A stretch of 64,000 nucleotides of DNA from Burkholderia thailandensis E264 (GTDB lineage: Bacteria > Pseudomonadota > Gammaproteobacteria > Burkholderiales > Burkholderiaceae), in contig NC_007651.1 in the NCBI RefSeq assembly GCF_000012365.1, positions 3,534,001 to 3,598,000 of the forward strand, written 5' to 3'. The notes below the pieces were generated by a model. That model was given only the letters and a program-made list of their open reading frames with translations. It was not told the origin of the DNA and did not search any database. The first letter of the stretch is position 1, and every line of letters starts with the position of its first letter. Positions 26,652 through 35,535 of the stretch are shown piece after piece. The translations under genes and the position numbers were made by a program.

Positions 26652-27521
26652 TCACCGCCCCGCGCGGCGCGCCGCGACCTGGCCGAGCACCGCGAAGTCC
26701 TTGTCGCCGTGGCCGTGCGCGACCGCTTCGATCAGGCTGTCGCGCACGACGCTCGCGACAGGCAGCGGCACCGACACCGCGTCGCCCGCCTCGAGCGCGA
26801 GCCGCACGTCCTTCAGGCCGAGCCGCGCCTTGAACAGCGCCGGCTCGTAGCGCGACTCGGCGATCATCGCGCCGTAGCCTTGATAAACGGGGCCGGGGAA
26901 CACGCTGTTGGTGATCACGTCGAGATAGTCGTTCATCGCGACGCCGTGCGCAGCGAGGAGCGCGCCCGCCTCGCCCATCGTCTCGATCGCCGATGCGATC
27001 GTGAAGTTCGCCGCGATCTTCACCGCGTTCGCGTGCTGCGGCAGCGAGCCGAGCCGCCACGTCTTCTGGCCGATCGCGTCGAATGCCGGCTGCATCCGGT
27101 CGATCGCCTCCGCCGGCCCGGCCGCGATGATCGTGAGGCGCGCGGCCGCCGCGACGTGCGGACGCCCCATCACGGGCGCCGCGACGTAGTGAATGCCGCG
27201 CTGCGCGTGCGCGTGCGCGAGCTGCTCGGCAAGCGCGACCGAAATCGTCGCCATGTTCACATGAATGAGGCCGCGCGGCGCGTGTTCGAGGAGCGCCGCG
27301 TCGAACACGCCGCGCGCGGCCTCATCGTCGGCGAGCATCGAGAACACCGCGTCGCCCGAGAACGCGTCGGCGATCGTCGCGACGCGCTGCGCGCCCAGCG
27401 CGACGAGCGGCTCGACACGTTCGGCCGAGCGGTTCCACGCCCGAACGCGATGCCCCGCCTTCAGCAGATTCGCCGCGATCGCGCTGCCCATCTCGCCCAC
27501 GCCGATAAATCCGATGTCCAT
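26652..27521 (-). CDS. NAD(P)-dependent beta-hydroxyacid dehydrogenase (3-hydroxyisobutyrate dehydrogenase family)
   Basis: A 289-residue oxidoreductase. The N-terminal Rossmann motif GFIGVGEMGSAIAANLLKAG (residues 4-23) ends in WNRS rather than an Arg-poor NAD site, which fits NADP. The catalytic lysine lies in HANAVKIAANFTIA, and the substrate segment reads VAAPVMGRP where classic members have DAPVSGG. The altered substrate loop points to a glyoxylate/succinic-semialdehyde reductase-like or imine-reductase-like member, not confirmed. It precedes the LysE-type gene by 105 bp on the same strand. Confidence 0.88.
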   Translation of the reverse strand: MDIGFIGVGEMGSAIAANLLKAGHRVRAWNRSAERVEPLVALGAQRVATIADAFSGDAVFSMLADDEAARGVFDAALLEHAPRGLIHVNMATISVALAEQLAHAHAQRGIHYVAAPVMGRPHVAAAARLTIIAAGPAEAIDRMQPAFDAIGQKTWRLGSLPQHANAVKIAANFTIASAIETMGEAGALLAAHGVAMNDYLDVITNSVFPGPVYQGYGAMIAESRYEPALFKARLGLKDVRLALEAGDAVSVPLPVASVVRDSLIEAVAHGHGDKDFAVLGQVAARRAGR

Positions 27522-27647
27522 CTCGCGCTCCTTGAATTCGTCTTGTCCGTCGAAAGCACGAGTAAAGCACAGGCGCGCGACATTTGCCGTTTCGCGGCGG
27601 GCGTCGCGCGATGTGCGGCAAGCGTGCGGCGGTGCGATACTGGACCG

Positions 27648-28403
27648 ATGCTTACCGTGACTTTCCGCTTCTACGAGGAGCTGAACGATTTCCTCGCGCG
27701 GCCGCTACGCCGCCGCGAGTTCGATCATGCGTGCATGCGCGGCGCGAGCGTCAAGCATGCGATCGAGGCGCTCGGCGTCCCGCACACCGAAGTCGAGCTG
27801 ATTCTCGTCAACGGCGAATCGGCGCCGTTCGGCCGCATGCTCGAGGATGGCGACCGCGTCGCCGTCTACCCGACCTTCGAAGCAATCGACATCCGCCCGC
27901 TGCTGCGCGTGCGCGCCGCGCCGCTGCGCGTCACGCGCTTCATCGCCGACGCGCATCTGGGCGGGCTCGCGCAATTGCTGCGGCTCGCGGGCTTCGACAC
28001 GCTGTACGACAACCACTACCCGGACGACCTGATCGAGGCGATCGCGGCGCGCGACGCGCGGATCGTCCTCACGCGCGATCGCGAGCTGCTCAAGCGCCGC
28101 ACGATCACGCATGGCTGCTACGTGCGTGCATTGAAGCCGCAGGCGCAACTGCGCGAGTTGTTCGACCGGCTCGATCTGGCCGGCAGCGCGCGGCCGTTCC
28201 GGCTATGCCTGTCGTGCAACGCGCCGCTGCGACGCATCGATCCCGCCGAGGTCGAAGGCCGCGCGCCGCAAGGCGTGCTGCAGCGTCACACGCGCTTCGT
28301 CACCTGCGACGTCTGCCGCCGCGTGTTTTGGGAAGGCTCGCACTGGCAGCGCATGCGCGCGCTGATCGATCACGTGTCGCAGCCGAAGCCGCCGCACGCA
28401 TGA
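27648..28403 (+). CDS. Mut7-C RNase domain protein with N-terminal ubiquitin-like domain
   Basis: A 251-residue soluble protein. The first ~85 residues form the ubiquitin/ThiS-like Mut7-C-associated domain. The second part (about 95-250) is Mut7-C, a PIN-like putative RNase: FIADAHLGGLAQLLRLAGFDT carries the first acidic site, and DARIVLTRDRELL the next. A zinc ribbon follows (CLSCNAPL and CDVCRRVFWEGSHWQRM). RNA cleavage is inferred from the fold. It is transcribed divergently from the dehydrogenase gene and closed by a strong hairpin. Confidence 0.9.
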   Translation: MLTVTFRFYEELNDFLARPLRRREFDHACMRGASVKHAIEALGVPHTEVELILVNGESAPFGRMLEDGDRVAVYPTFEAIDIRPLLRVRAAPLRVTRFIADAHLGGLAQLLRLAGFDTLYDNHYPDDLIEAIAARDARIVLTRDRELLKRRTITHGCYVRALKPQAQLRELFDRLDLAGSARPFRLCLSCNAPLRRIDPAEVEGRAPQGVLQRHTRFVTCDVCRRVFWEGSHWQRMRALIDHVSQPKPPHA

Positions 28404-28410
28404 TGCGCGC

Positions 28411-28447
28411 ATAAAAACAAACCCCGCGTTCGCGAGAACGCGGGGTT
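28411..28447. terminator. Bidirectional terminator between the Mut7-C gene and a small exported gene
   Basis: A perfect 12-bp stem (28420-28431 with 28436-28447) with a GCGA tetraloop. On the minus strand it is followed by TTGTTTTT, a good U-tract for the convergent gene. Confidence 0.88.
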
Positions 28448-28494
28448 CGTCGTGACAAGCCGACGGCGGCGCATGCGCCGCCGCGGGCACGCGC

Positions 28495-28725
28495 TTACTG
28501 CTGCGCGCCCTTGCCGTTCGTGCCGGCTGCCGAAGCGGCTTCCGCCTTCGCCTTGGCCTTCGCCGAGCCGTGCTTCTTCAGCTCGTGCTTCGGCTTGCTC
28601 TTGTCTTGCTTCGCAGCCGAAGCGGCCGCCGGTGCCGAAGCCGCCGGCGCCGATGCTTGCGCGAACACGGAAGCCGAAGCGAGTGCGATAGCGGCGGTTG
28701 CCACCGAAGCGATGATCTTCTTCAT
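28495..28725 (-). CDS. Small exported Ala/Lys-rich protein
   Basis: A 76-residue protein. A clear signal peptide (MKKIIASVATAAIALASASVFA) is followed by an Ala/Ser/Pro spacer and a lysine-rich tail (KQDKSKPKHELKKHGSAKAKAKAEA). The ATG at 28725 has an AAGGAA ribosome site; an in-frame start 29 codons upstream would bury the signal peptide. Such low-complexity basic exported proteins are common in Burkholderia and lack a known role. No cysteines or domains. Confidence 0.72.
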   Translation of the reverse strand: MKKIIASVATAAIALASASVFAQASAPAASAPAAASAAKQDKSKPKHELKKHGSAKAKAKAEAASAAGTNGKGAQQ

Positions 28726-28820
28726 TGTTTTTCCTTGAATATCCAAACGGAAATATCCGGTTAATGACGATGCGTTGGAGCGCATCCGACGCCGGTATTG
28801 TTCGAGATTCACCGCACGCG

Positions 28821-28842
28821 CCTTACGTGACGTAAGGTTTTT
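28821..28842. promoter_or_regulatory. Palindrome with T-tract upstream of the small exported gene
   Basis: CCTTACGT and ACGTAAGG are perfect 8-bp arms around a single G (28821-28837), followed by T5 at 28838-28842. No plus-strand gene ends nearby, so an operator for the minus-strand gene starting at 28725 is as likely as a terminator. Confidence 0.4.
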
Positions 28843-29384
28843 GTCTGCGTGAATGCTCGTGCGCCGGCTCTATAACGCCGTGCGTGCTCGCGGCGTTGAC
28901 ACGCCGGATGCGTCTTTCGAGACGATTCGAATTCGGTCCGACGAATCAAATAGATAGCTCGATCGGCGAATGATCTTTCGAATCTCGATCAAATGCGATG
29001 CGTCGATTTTATGGATGCTCGGCTCGCGTCTTGCCATTCAATTCCGTCGGATCGATTTCCGGATTCGGGCGGACGCAATGAGCGAGTGTGTTGCGGACGG
29101 CGCCGCGCAGTGACTGGCGGTTGGTCGATCGCCAATCAACGATCGACGATCACGGGAGATTCCATCGACATCGCGCGATTCGAAATGACGCGCGGCAACG
29201 AGATTGCGTGACTGCGGATCACTGCGACGCATGGCGAAACTTCGATAAGCGTCGCACCGCAGCGGGCAAACGCGGTCGCGAATCGATATCGCGGCGCGAT
29301 CGATCAATCGCTCGCTGCTGGGCGTTCATGCAATCGCGCGACGTGCGAAGTTCGATGAGCATCGCCGATGTTTCGCGCGCGGCG

Positions 29385-29430
29385 CACGTCGATACGCACG
29401 TCGATACGCACGCCGATACGCACGTCGATC
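29385..29430. repeat. Short 12-bp tandem repeat, almost four copies
   Basis: The unit CACGTCGATACG occurs at 29385, 29397 and 29409 (one change), with a fourth partial copy from 29421. It lies in non-coding DNA. Confidence 0.8.
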
Positions 29431-29814
29431 GGCGCTCCGCACCGCGCATTGCGTCTCCATCGCGATCGCGAAACATGCGTCGTGCCGGCGCGTTCGACAT
29501 CGACGAAAGGCCGAACGCCGTCACGAACGATGCGTCGATGCACGGCGCGATTGCATTCGCCAGGCATCCGATTCGAATGCGATGCGCGCAATCGCGAATG
29601 GCCTGAGGCGAATGCTCGCAAACGGCACGACGCATCCGGCCGAAAACAATTTTTAACAGAACCGCCGCGCATGCCTTGTTAGGCTCGCGGCACGATCTGA
29701 TTTTTTCTCAATCGTTTCGGCGCGCCGCCGTTCGCGCGACATCGCGTATTGAACCAACGCGAAACGCATAGAATCCGGATGCATTCTTGCCGAACGACTT
29801 ACCTTGGATTGCCC

Positions 29815-30186
29815 ATGAAATCGACTCAGATTCTCGCCAGTTGCGCGCTCGCCGGCGCGGTGACCGCGCTCGCCGGTTGCGCGGGCTCGCCCGCGAACGG
29901 CCCGCAAGCCGAATCGCCCAACGGCCGGATCATCTATGTCGCATCGCCGCGCAGCCCGCGCGATGTCGAAAGCTGCCTGACGAACCGCGTGGCGCAAGCG
30001 CGCGTTGCGCAGCGCAACCCGACGACCGTCCTGATCGGCCCGTATTCGGTCGATTCGGACTGGACCGTCACGCTCGCGCCGAGCGCATCGTCCGGCACGA
30101 ACATCGGCGTCTACCGCCCGCGCAGCGGCGACGGAGATCCAGAGGAATCCGAGCTGCGCTTCCACATCGCGCGCTGCGCGATCTGA
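29815..30186 (+). CDS. Small putative lipoprotein
   Basis: A 123-residue protein. Signal peptide MKSTQILASCALAGAVTALAGC ends in the lipobox LAGC (Cys 22). The mature part has two further cysteines (ESCLTNRV and the C-terminal ARCAI), possibly one disulfide, and the pattern SPRDVESCLTNRVAQ, which resembles small uncharacterised Burkholderia lipoproteins. The start at 29815 is chosen from the signal peptide; the ribosome site is poor. Function unknown. Confidence 0.68.
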   Translation: MKSTQILASCALAGAVTALAGCAGSPANGPQAESPNGRIIYVASPRSPRDVESCLTNRVAQARVAQRNPTTVLIGPYSVDSDWTVTLAPSASSGTNIGVYRPRSGDGDPEESELRFHIARCAI

Positions 30187-31303
30187 AGCACAGCGCATGC
30201 GGCGCGCCCACGTGCGCGTTCGCGGGTTGAGGATCGCGCGCCGCGTTGGCCGGCGTCGCGCGATCAATTTACGTCTTGCTTCATTCCTCCTGCCGCCATA
30301 TAACCGGACGCATCACGTCGTGCCGCTTTGAGCCGCTTCGTGCCGAGTGCGTGCGATGACGCATGCCCTTACGCGTCAATTGCGCATTTCGCATGCCGGC
30401 CACACCGTGCTGTGCCGATGTGCTGTGCGGCGAATTGCGGCGGAACCGCTGAACCTTTGAACCGCTGAGCTTCGACATCGGAGCGACGGCGTTTCCGCTC
30501 GCGTCGCATTGCGGATCTCTTCCGGACCGATGCGTATCTCGGCGCCGCGCCGCAGCCACATCGATGCGCCCCGCCCAATAGGACAACGTCGCCTCTTCGG
30601 GCACAAACGATTCCGTGCCCTTCCCAAACTCCGCCAACGAAAAGCAGACGAGGCGTTGCACATCGAAACTTCTCATGCTGTCCGCTCACCTATGCGGCGC
30701 ACAGGTTTTCGCAACGCTTGCGCTGTGCGCTTGTTCAGCGCATGACGCCGACTGCTTTCTGCATCGGCACGGGCACTGTTCGCCCCGTTGTCTTCAATTC
30801 TTTTAATTTATCTATGTATACGTAGTAAGAGTTAACAAAGGCGCCCCATTTCTGTGGAAAACCCGGGTTTTCCCTGACACATCAGAGAGACATCGATTCC
30901 ATAACCCTATCGACTGTGCTTGAATATCCGTCGCGAGCGAAGGACAACTTCAACGCGCTCGGGTGCCGGGCACGCGTTATCAAGATATGGTCCACAGGCT
31001 GGGCGATGAGTTATCCCGAGGATTTCCAGAGCTTCGGGTGGATAACTTTTCCAAAGCAACAGCCCGTCGCACCTGTGAGGCAATCCGCCATCCACTCGAA
31101 CGGTCTTCTGCTGGACAAATTCAGTGCTTGGGTGACGGCGGAGATTTATACGGGGCGATAGCGGTGAATCGGCGAGTGGTGCCGGCGAAGAGCGCGCTGC
31201 TCGTTAGTTGCAAAATGTGCTCGCCCCTGCTTCTTGTCGACGTGTCGAGTGTCTGGCCCCGACGCCATTCACCAATCGAGCGCGCCCCGAATCCGGAACG
31301 ACA
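30187..31303. other. Gene-poor region of about 1.1 kb with AT-rich centre
   Basis: No supportable gene. The centre (about 30795-31060) is AT-rich and contains the 18-bp perfect palindrome GGAAAACCCGGGTTTTCC at 30856-30873, and further right GGTGGATAA, which on the minus strand is one base off a DnaA box. The flanks look like degenerate high-GC sequence with many short frames and no ribosome sites. Confidence 0.45.
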
Positions 31304-31621
31304 TCAACGCTCCCAACGCTTGCCGAACGCCACGGTCGCTTCGCATAGGCAACCAATCAACACGCCGACGATTCCGACGAACGCAACCGTCGATCCGAGC
31401 GATGCAAGCGCCGATGCTTCGGCCCCGCGAAGCACGACGCCGAATGCCGCGAGCATCCCGAACAACATCGCGCCGGCGCACGCGATCGCATAACCGCGCA
31501 TCAGCCTCGGATAGCGTGCGCGGCGCGGCCCGAACGCGCGAAAGAGCGCATAGCCGAGGCAGAACCCGTAGACGGCCGCAGGCAACCCGGTAGACGCAAC
31601 CCAACCGCTGTCGATTGGCAT
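31304..31621 (-). CDS. Small integral membrane protein of unknown function
   Basis: A 105-residue protein with three likely membrane helices (GLPAAVYGFCLGYALFRAFG, YAIACAGAMLFGMLAAFGVVL and ALASLGSTVAFVGIVGVLIG), the second and third separated by a short polar loop. An ACGGAG ribosome site lies just before the ATG. A longer overlapping frame in another register is rejected. No family recognised; it stands alone in a gene-poor region. Confidence 0.62.
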   Translation of the reverse strand: MPIDSGWVASTGLPAAVYGFCLGYALFRAFGPRRARYPRLMRGYAIACAGAMLFGMLAAFGVVLRGAEASALASLGSTVAFVGIVGVLIGCLCEATVAFGKRWER

Positions 31622-32136
31622 GACGGACTCCGTGAATGTCGTCGTTCGGATAGGGCGCGCGATCCGGGGATATCGTGCACGACGATGCAGACGGCGCGCG
31701 CATAGTTTCTTTTTCTAAAATTAAGACAAATACAGGAACATCCACTCGCAAACAGCCACTAGCATAGCGCCGAATACCAGACTCCGACCGAGGGGCATCC
31801 GTTCATGCATGCCGGAGACAATGCTCGATGCATCCACCGATTCGCCGCGCGGGCCGCTACGCGCGCATCAAGCCCGCCATCGCCGGCGAGCGCCAATCAC
31901 GTCGCGCGACGTCGTGCCTCGCCTCGCCGCGCGTTGTTCGCTCCCTCTTCCACTTGAGTCATGCCGGCTCGCGCAAGCGAGGCGTTCGCATCGCGCGCGC
32001 TTGAGGCGCCGCCCGCGCGCTTTCGCTCAGCCGATTCATACCTTGCTCGCCGCCCTCTAGGCGAGGCGGGCCACGCGCGCGTCGCACGACGCCGACGCAC
32101 GCACGCCGATTTCACAAACCCAAAGGAGACATCCCG
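31622..32136. other. Intergenic region upstream of the permease gene
   Basis: 515 bp. An AT-rich patch at about 31705-31745 may carry promoters; an AAAGGAGAC ribosome site for the permease lies at about 32122-32130. No gene or clear operator seen in between. Confidence 0.45.
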
Positions 32137-33543
32137 ATGCAGAAAGGAAGTGCGGAAACCGACCTACACCGAGGACTCGGGCAACGGCAAATGCGCTTGA
32201 TCGCGCTCGGCGCGGCGATCGGCGTCGGCCTATTTCTCGGCTCGGCAAACGCGATCAAAATGGCGGGCCCCGGCATCATCCTGTCGTACATCATCGGCGG
32301 CGCAGTGATCTTCGTGATCATGCGCGCGCTCGGCGAGATGGCCGTGCACGAACCTGTCGCGGGCTCGTTCAGCCGCTACGCGCGCAACTACCTCGGGCCG
32401 CTTGCCGGCTACCTGACGGGCTGGAACTACTGGTTCCTCTGGCTCGTCACCTGCATCGCCGAAATCACGGCGGTCGGCATCTACATGGGCATCTGGTTCC
32501 CGGACGTGCCGCGCTGGATCTGGGCGCTCGCCGCACTGGCCACGATGGGCTCGGTGAACCTGCTGACCGTGAAGGCTTACGGCGAGTTCGAATTCTGGTT
32601 CGCGCTGATCAAGGTGGTGACGATCGTCGTGATGATCGCGGTCGGCATCGCGATGATCGCCTTGGGCATCGGCAATCACGGCGTGCCGATGGGCATCTCG
32701 AACCTCTGGGCGCACGGCGGCTTCTTCCCGAACGGCGCACAGGGCGTGCTGATGTCGATGCAGATGGTGATGTTCGCGTATCTCGGCGTCGAAATGATCG
32801 GGCTGACGGCGGGCGAAGCGGAGAACCCGCAGAAGACGATTCCGGGCGCGATCAACTCGGTGTTCTGGCGCATCCTGCTCTTCTACGGCGGCGCGCTCTT
32901 CGTGATTCTGTCGATCTACCCGTGGAACGAGATCGGCACGCAAGGCAGCCCGTTCGTGATGACGTTCGAGCGGCTCGGCATCAAGACGGCCGCGGGCATC
33001 ATCAACTTCGTCGTGCTGACGGCGGCGCTTTCGTCGTGCAACGGCGGCATCTTCAGCACGGGACGCATGCTGTACAACCTCGCGCAGCAAGGCCACGCGC
33101 CGCGCACGTTCGGCGAGACGACGGCGAGCGGCGTGCCGCGCCGGGCGATCCTGGTTTCGATGGCGGCGCTGCTCGTCGGCGTGCTGCTCAACTACCTGGT
33201 GCCGGAAAAGGTGTTCGTCTGGGTGACGTCGATCTCGACGTTCGGGGCGATCTGGACTTGGGGCGTCATTCTCGTTGCGCAGATGAAATTTCGCGCGAGT
33301 CTCGCGCCGGCGCAGGAGCGGGCGCTGCGGTTCCGGATGCCGTTCTGGCCGTACGGCTCCTGGGTGGCGCTCACGTTTCTCGTGCTCGTGGTCGGATTGA
33401 TGGCCTATTTTCCGGATACGCGAATCGCGCTTTATGTCGGACCGGCCTGGCTCGTGTTGCTCGTAGTGCTGTACTACGCGTTGAAGCTCGAGCCCGAAGG
33501 CGGGAAGGAGGCGGGGCTGGCGCGCGGGTACGAGCGCGGGTGA
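32137..33543 (+). CDS. Amino-acid permease of the AAT family, ProY-like
   Basis: A 468-residue inner-membrane permease with 12 predicted helices. The N-terminus LHRGLGQRQMRLIALGAAIGVGLFLGSANAIKMAGP is the family's first signature (substrate-binding GxG region of helix 1), and the segment MFAYLGVEMIGLTAGEAENPQKTIPGAI is the second. Close similarity in these parts is to proline-specific permeases, so proline or histidine is the likely substrate, inferred only. A strong ribosome site supports the start. It is the last core gene before the island. Confidence 0.9.
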   Translation: MQKGSAETDLHRGLGQRQMRLIALGAAIGVGLFLGSANAIKMAGPGIILSYIIGGAVIFVIMRALGEMAVHEPVAGSFSRYARNYLGPLAGYLTGWNYWFLWLVTCIAEITAVGIYMGIWFPDVPRWIWALAALATMGSVNLLTVKAYGEFEFWFALIKVVTIVVMIAVGIAMIALGIGNHGVPMGISNLWAHGGFFPNGAQGVLMSMQMVMFAYLGVEMIGLTAGEAENPQKTIPGAINSVFWRILLFYGGALFVILSIYPWNEIGTQGSPFVMTFERLGIKTAAGIINFVVLTAALSSCNGGIFSTGRMLYNLAQQGHAPRTFGETTASGVPRRAILVSMAALLVGVLLNYLVPEKVFVWVTSISTFGAIWTWGVILVAQMKFRASLAPAQERALRFRMPFWPYGSWVALTFLVLVVGLMAYFPDTRIALYVGPAWLVLLVVLYYALKLEPEGGKEAGLARGYERG

Positions 33544-33577
33544 TTGATTCGCGAGTGAGCGGCGCGAGGTGAAATCG

Positions 33578-33602
33578 CGACAGCCCGCTGGGCGGGCTGT
33601 CG
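33578..33602. terminator. Hairpin downstream of the permease gene
   Basis: A perfect 11-bp stem (33578-33588 with 33592-33602) with a 3-nt loop, 34 bp after the stop codon. It lacks a U-tract, so it may stabilise the 3' end rather than terminate by itself. Confidence 0.55.
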
Positions 33603-33656
33603 TGCGGTTCGGTGCGCCGCTCCGCCGAATGCTACGAGCCGATTCGGCCGACCAAG

Positions 33657-33689
33657 AAAAAAGGGCTCAGCCATCTGGCTAAGCCCTTT
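33657..33689 (-). terminator. Original tRNA-Ala terminator, stranded at the left island end
   Basis: On the minus strand: AAAGGGCT pairs with AGCCCTTT, with an inner AGCCA/TGGCT extension past one mismatch, then a T-run (plus-strand A6 at 33657-33662). It lies 10 bp beyond the displaced tRNA 3' fragment and must have ended the tRNA transcript before integration. Confidence 0.82.
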
Positions 33690-33698
33690 GAATTCGTT

Positions 33699-33761
<63 letters not shown>

Positions 33762-33830
33762 TCCAGACCGTGCAAACGATCTTGTGATTCAAGGGGTTAG
33801 CATTTGATGCCCCCATTCGTCGAACTGGCT

Positions 33831-33850
33831 TGTCACCCTGCTGTCACCCT
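33831..33850 (+). promoter_or_regulatory. Left arm-type repeat pair (putative integrase binding)
   Basis: TGTCACCCTG at 33831-33840 and TGTCACCCT at 33842-33850, one repeat each 11 bp. The same pair occurs near the right end at 55411-55430. Direct repeats inside both island ends fit arm-type sites of a tyrosine integrase. It lies just ahead of the integrase start codon, so it could also let the integrase control its own gene. Confidence 0.65.
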
Positions 33851-33860
33851 TGGAGAAGTG

Positions 33861-34247
33861 ATGGCAACCATACGACAACGTGCCGACCGCTGGCAGGCGA
33901 TCATCAAACGGAAAGGCTACCCGGTCCAATCGAAGACATTCACCCTGAAGAAAGATGCGGAGAAGTGGGCGAGACAGCAGGAACGTCTCATCGATGCCGG
34001 GCAGTGGATCGACAGCCCCCAAGATCGCCAAACGACCTTGGGCGAACTTCTCGACCGATACGCGAAGGAAGTCAGCAGCGGCAAGCGTGGAACCCGCGCC
34101 GAATCCTACAGAATCGAAAGTTTCAAGAAACTCAGTCTTGCGAAGCACGCACTGTCCGTAATAACGCCGCAGATGGTGGGGGTATCCGGAATTTCGTGTG
34201 TGAGGCGGGTTGAGATTCAGACTCCAATGTTGAATCGTTCCGGGTAA
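33861..34247 (+). pseudogene. Tyrosine integrase, N-terminal fragment
   Basis: The ATG at 33861 follows GGAGAAGTG. The first 105 codons (MATIRQRADRWQAIIKRKGY onward) are the arm-binding and core-binding N-terminal parts of a phage-type integrase. After the insertion point at 34177 the frame continues for 24 foreign residues into the IS256-family element and stops at 34247. Without the catalytic domain this fragment cannot recombine DNA. Joined to the fragment at 35541-36204 it restores a 326-residue integrase. Confidence 0.93.
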
Positions 34248-35532
34248 AGCAGTGCGAACTGAGTCATGGCACTCTTCCAATCGTGCCGGGAGCCGGTCCA
34301 CTTGGCAACGACGTTGCGCAGCGCCAGCCAGATCAGTTTGAGCGCGGCCTCGTCCGACGGGAAGTGGCCGCGCGCCTTGATGATCTTCCGAAGCTGCATG
34401 TGCAGCGACTCGATCGCGTTGGTCGTATATACAATTTTCCGGATGTCAGGCGCGAAGGCGTAGAACGGAATCACCTGATCCCAGGCTCGGCGCCAGAGCG
34501 CGGCAATCGGAGGGTATTTCGTACCCCACGGGCTCGTATCGAACGCTTCCAGCGCCACGGCGGCCGCTTCGGCCGACGGTGCCCGATAGACCTCCTTGAG
34601 CGCCGCTGCGACCGATTTCCTGTCTTTCCAGCTGGCGAAGTCCAGTGAGTTCCGGATCAGATGCACGATGCAGGTCTGGACCGTCGTTTCCGGGAACACC
34701 GTGTTGATCGCTTCCGGGAAGCCCTTCAGGCCGTCGACCACGGCGATCAGGATATCCTGCACGCCGCGCAGCTTAAGGTCGTTCACCACCCGCAGCCAGA
34801 ACTTGGCCCCCTCGGTCTGCTCGATCCAAAGGCCCAACACGTCGCGTGTGCCGTCGCGGCGCACGCCCAGCGCCAGGTAGATCGCCTTGTTGCGGACCAC
34901 GCCTTCGTCGCGGATCTTGACTCGCAAGGCGTCGAAGAACACGACCGGGTACATCGGCTCGAGCGGCCGCTGCTGCCATTCGCGCACTTCGTCGATCACG
35001 GCATCGGTCACCGTACTGATGAAGTCCGGCGACACCTCGATGCCGTACATCTCCAGCAGGAAACCCTGAATCTCCCGCACGCTCATGCCGCGTGCGTACA
35101 TCGCGATGATCTTGTCGTCAAAGCCGGTGAAGCGTCGCTCGCCCTTGGCGATCAGCACCGGATCGAAGGTGCCTTCTCGGTCGCGCGGAATCTCGACGTC
35201 GAGCAGGTCGTCGTCGGTCGTGATGCGCTTGCGGCTGGTGCCGTTGCGGTGGTTCGTGCGGCCTGCCGGCTTGGCATCGCCCTTCTCGTAGCCGAGGTGG
35301 TGGGTCAGTTCGCCGCCCAGCGCGCGTTCGAAGATTGCTTTCTTGAGCGCGGCGAGCTGCTCGTTGATCGTTGCCCGATCCAGCGTTCCGGGTACCAGTT
35401 GCTTGATCAGTTCCGGGTCCAGGTTCAAGCCCTTGCCCGGTTCAATCGTCACTTCTTCCTTGCGTTTGCGTGGCATAAAGTGGCTCCTTGGCCATCAGTT
35501 TATGCCTCACACACAAACATTCGGATAGGCTC
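34178..35532 (-). mobile_element. IS256-family insertion sequence A, inside the integrase gene
   Basis: A 1355-bp element with imperfect ~29-bp terminal inverted repeats sharing TATCCG and GTGTGTGAGGC. A perfect 8-bp target duplication CAGATGGT flanks it (34170-34177 and 35533-35540). One intact transposase gene fills it. Confidence 0.93.
34217..35476 (-). CDS. IS256-family transposase A
   Basis: A 419-residue Mutator-type (IS256) transposase. DDE signatures are present: the segment VVFFDALRVKIRDEG (first Asp), DILIAVVDGLKGFPEAI (second Asp), TCIVHLIRNSL, and the C-terminal YTTNAIESLHMQLRKI with the catalytic Glu. The frame is uninterrupted. It is a clear relative of the second IS256-family transposase in this window (45833-47101) but the two are diverged copies of different elements. 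Transcribed against the disrupted integrase. Confidence 0.95.
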   Translation of the reverse strand: MPRKRKEEVTIEPGKGLNLDPELIKQLVPGTLDRATINEQLAALKKAIFERALGGELTHHLGYEKGDAKPAGRTNHRNGTSRKRITTDDDLLDVEIPRDREGTFDPVLIAKGERRFTGFDDKIIAMYARGMSVREIQGFLLEMYGIEVSPDFISTVTDAVIDEVREWQQRPLEPMYPVVFFDALRVKIRDEGVVRNKAIYLALGVRRDGTRDVLGLWIEQTEGAKFWLRVVNDLKLRGVQDILIAVVDGLKGFPEAINTVFPETTVQTCIVHLIRNSLDFASWKDRKSVAAALKEVYRAPSAEAAAVALEAFDTSPWGTKYPPIAALWRRAWDQVIPFYAFAPDIRKIVYTTNAIESLHMQLRKIIKARGHFPSDEAALKLIWLALRNVVAKWTGSRHDWKSAMTQFALLYPERFNIGV

Positions 35533-35535
35533 CAG

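Larger units (their letters stand above)
28726..29814. other. Gene-poor region of about 1.1 kb
   Basis: No gene that I can support. The stretch is AT-richer than the core and full of short CGAT-containing motifs. It contains a perfect inverted repeat at 28821-28837 and a 12-bp tandem repeat at 29385-29430 (listed separately). Open frames here lack ribosome sites and family features. Confidence 0.5.

Noticed and set aside
29088..29682. Overlapping open frames in the gene-poor region around the 12-bp repeat
   Set aside because: They lack ribosome sites, have Arg/His-rich low-complexity translations and run through the tandem repeat in several frames.
30281..30745. Several short open frames on both strands
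   Set aside because: Mutually overlapping, no ribosome site, no recognisable domain; treated as non-coding.
30907..31161. Chromosomal or plasmid replication origin from DnaA-box-like motifs
   Set aside because: Only one near-match to a DnaA box and no initiator gene nearby; kept as a low-interest observation only.
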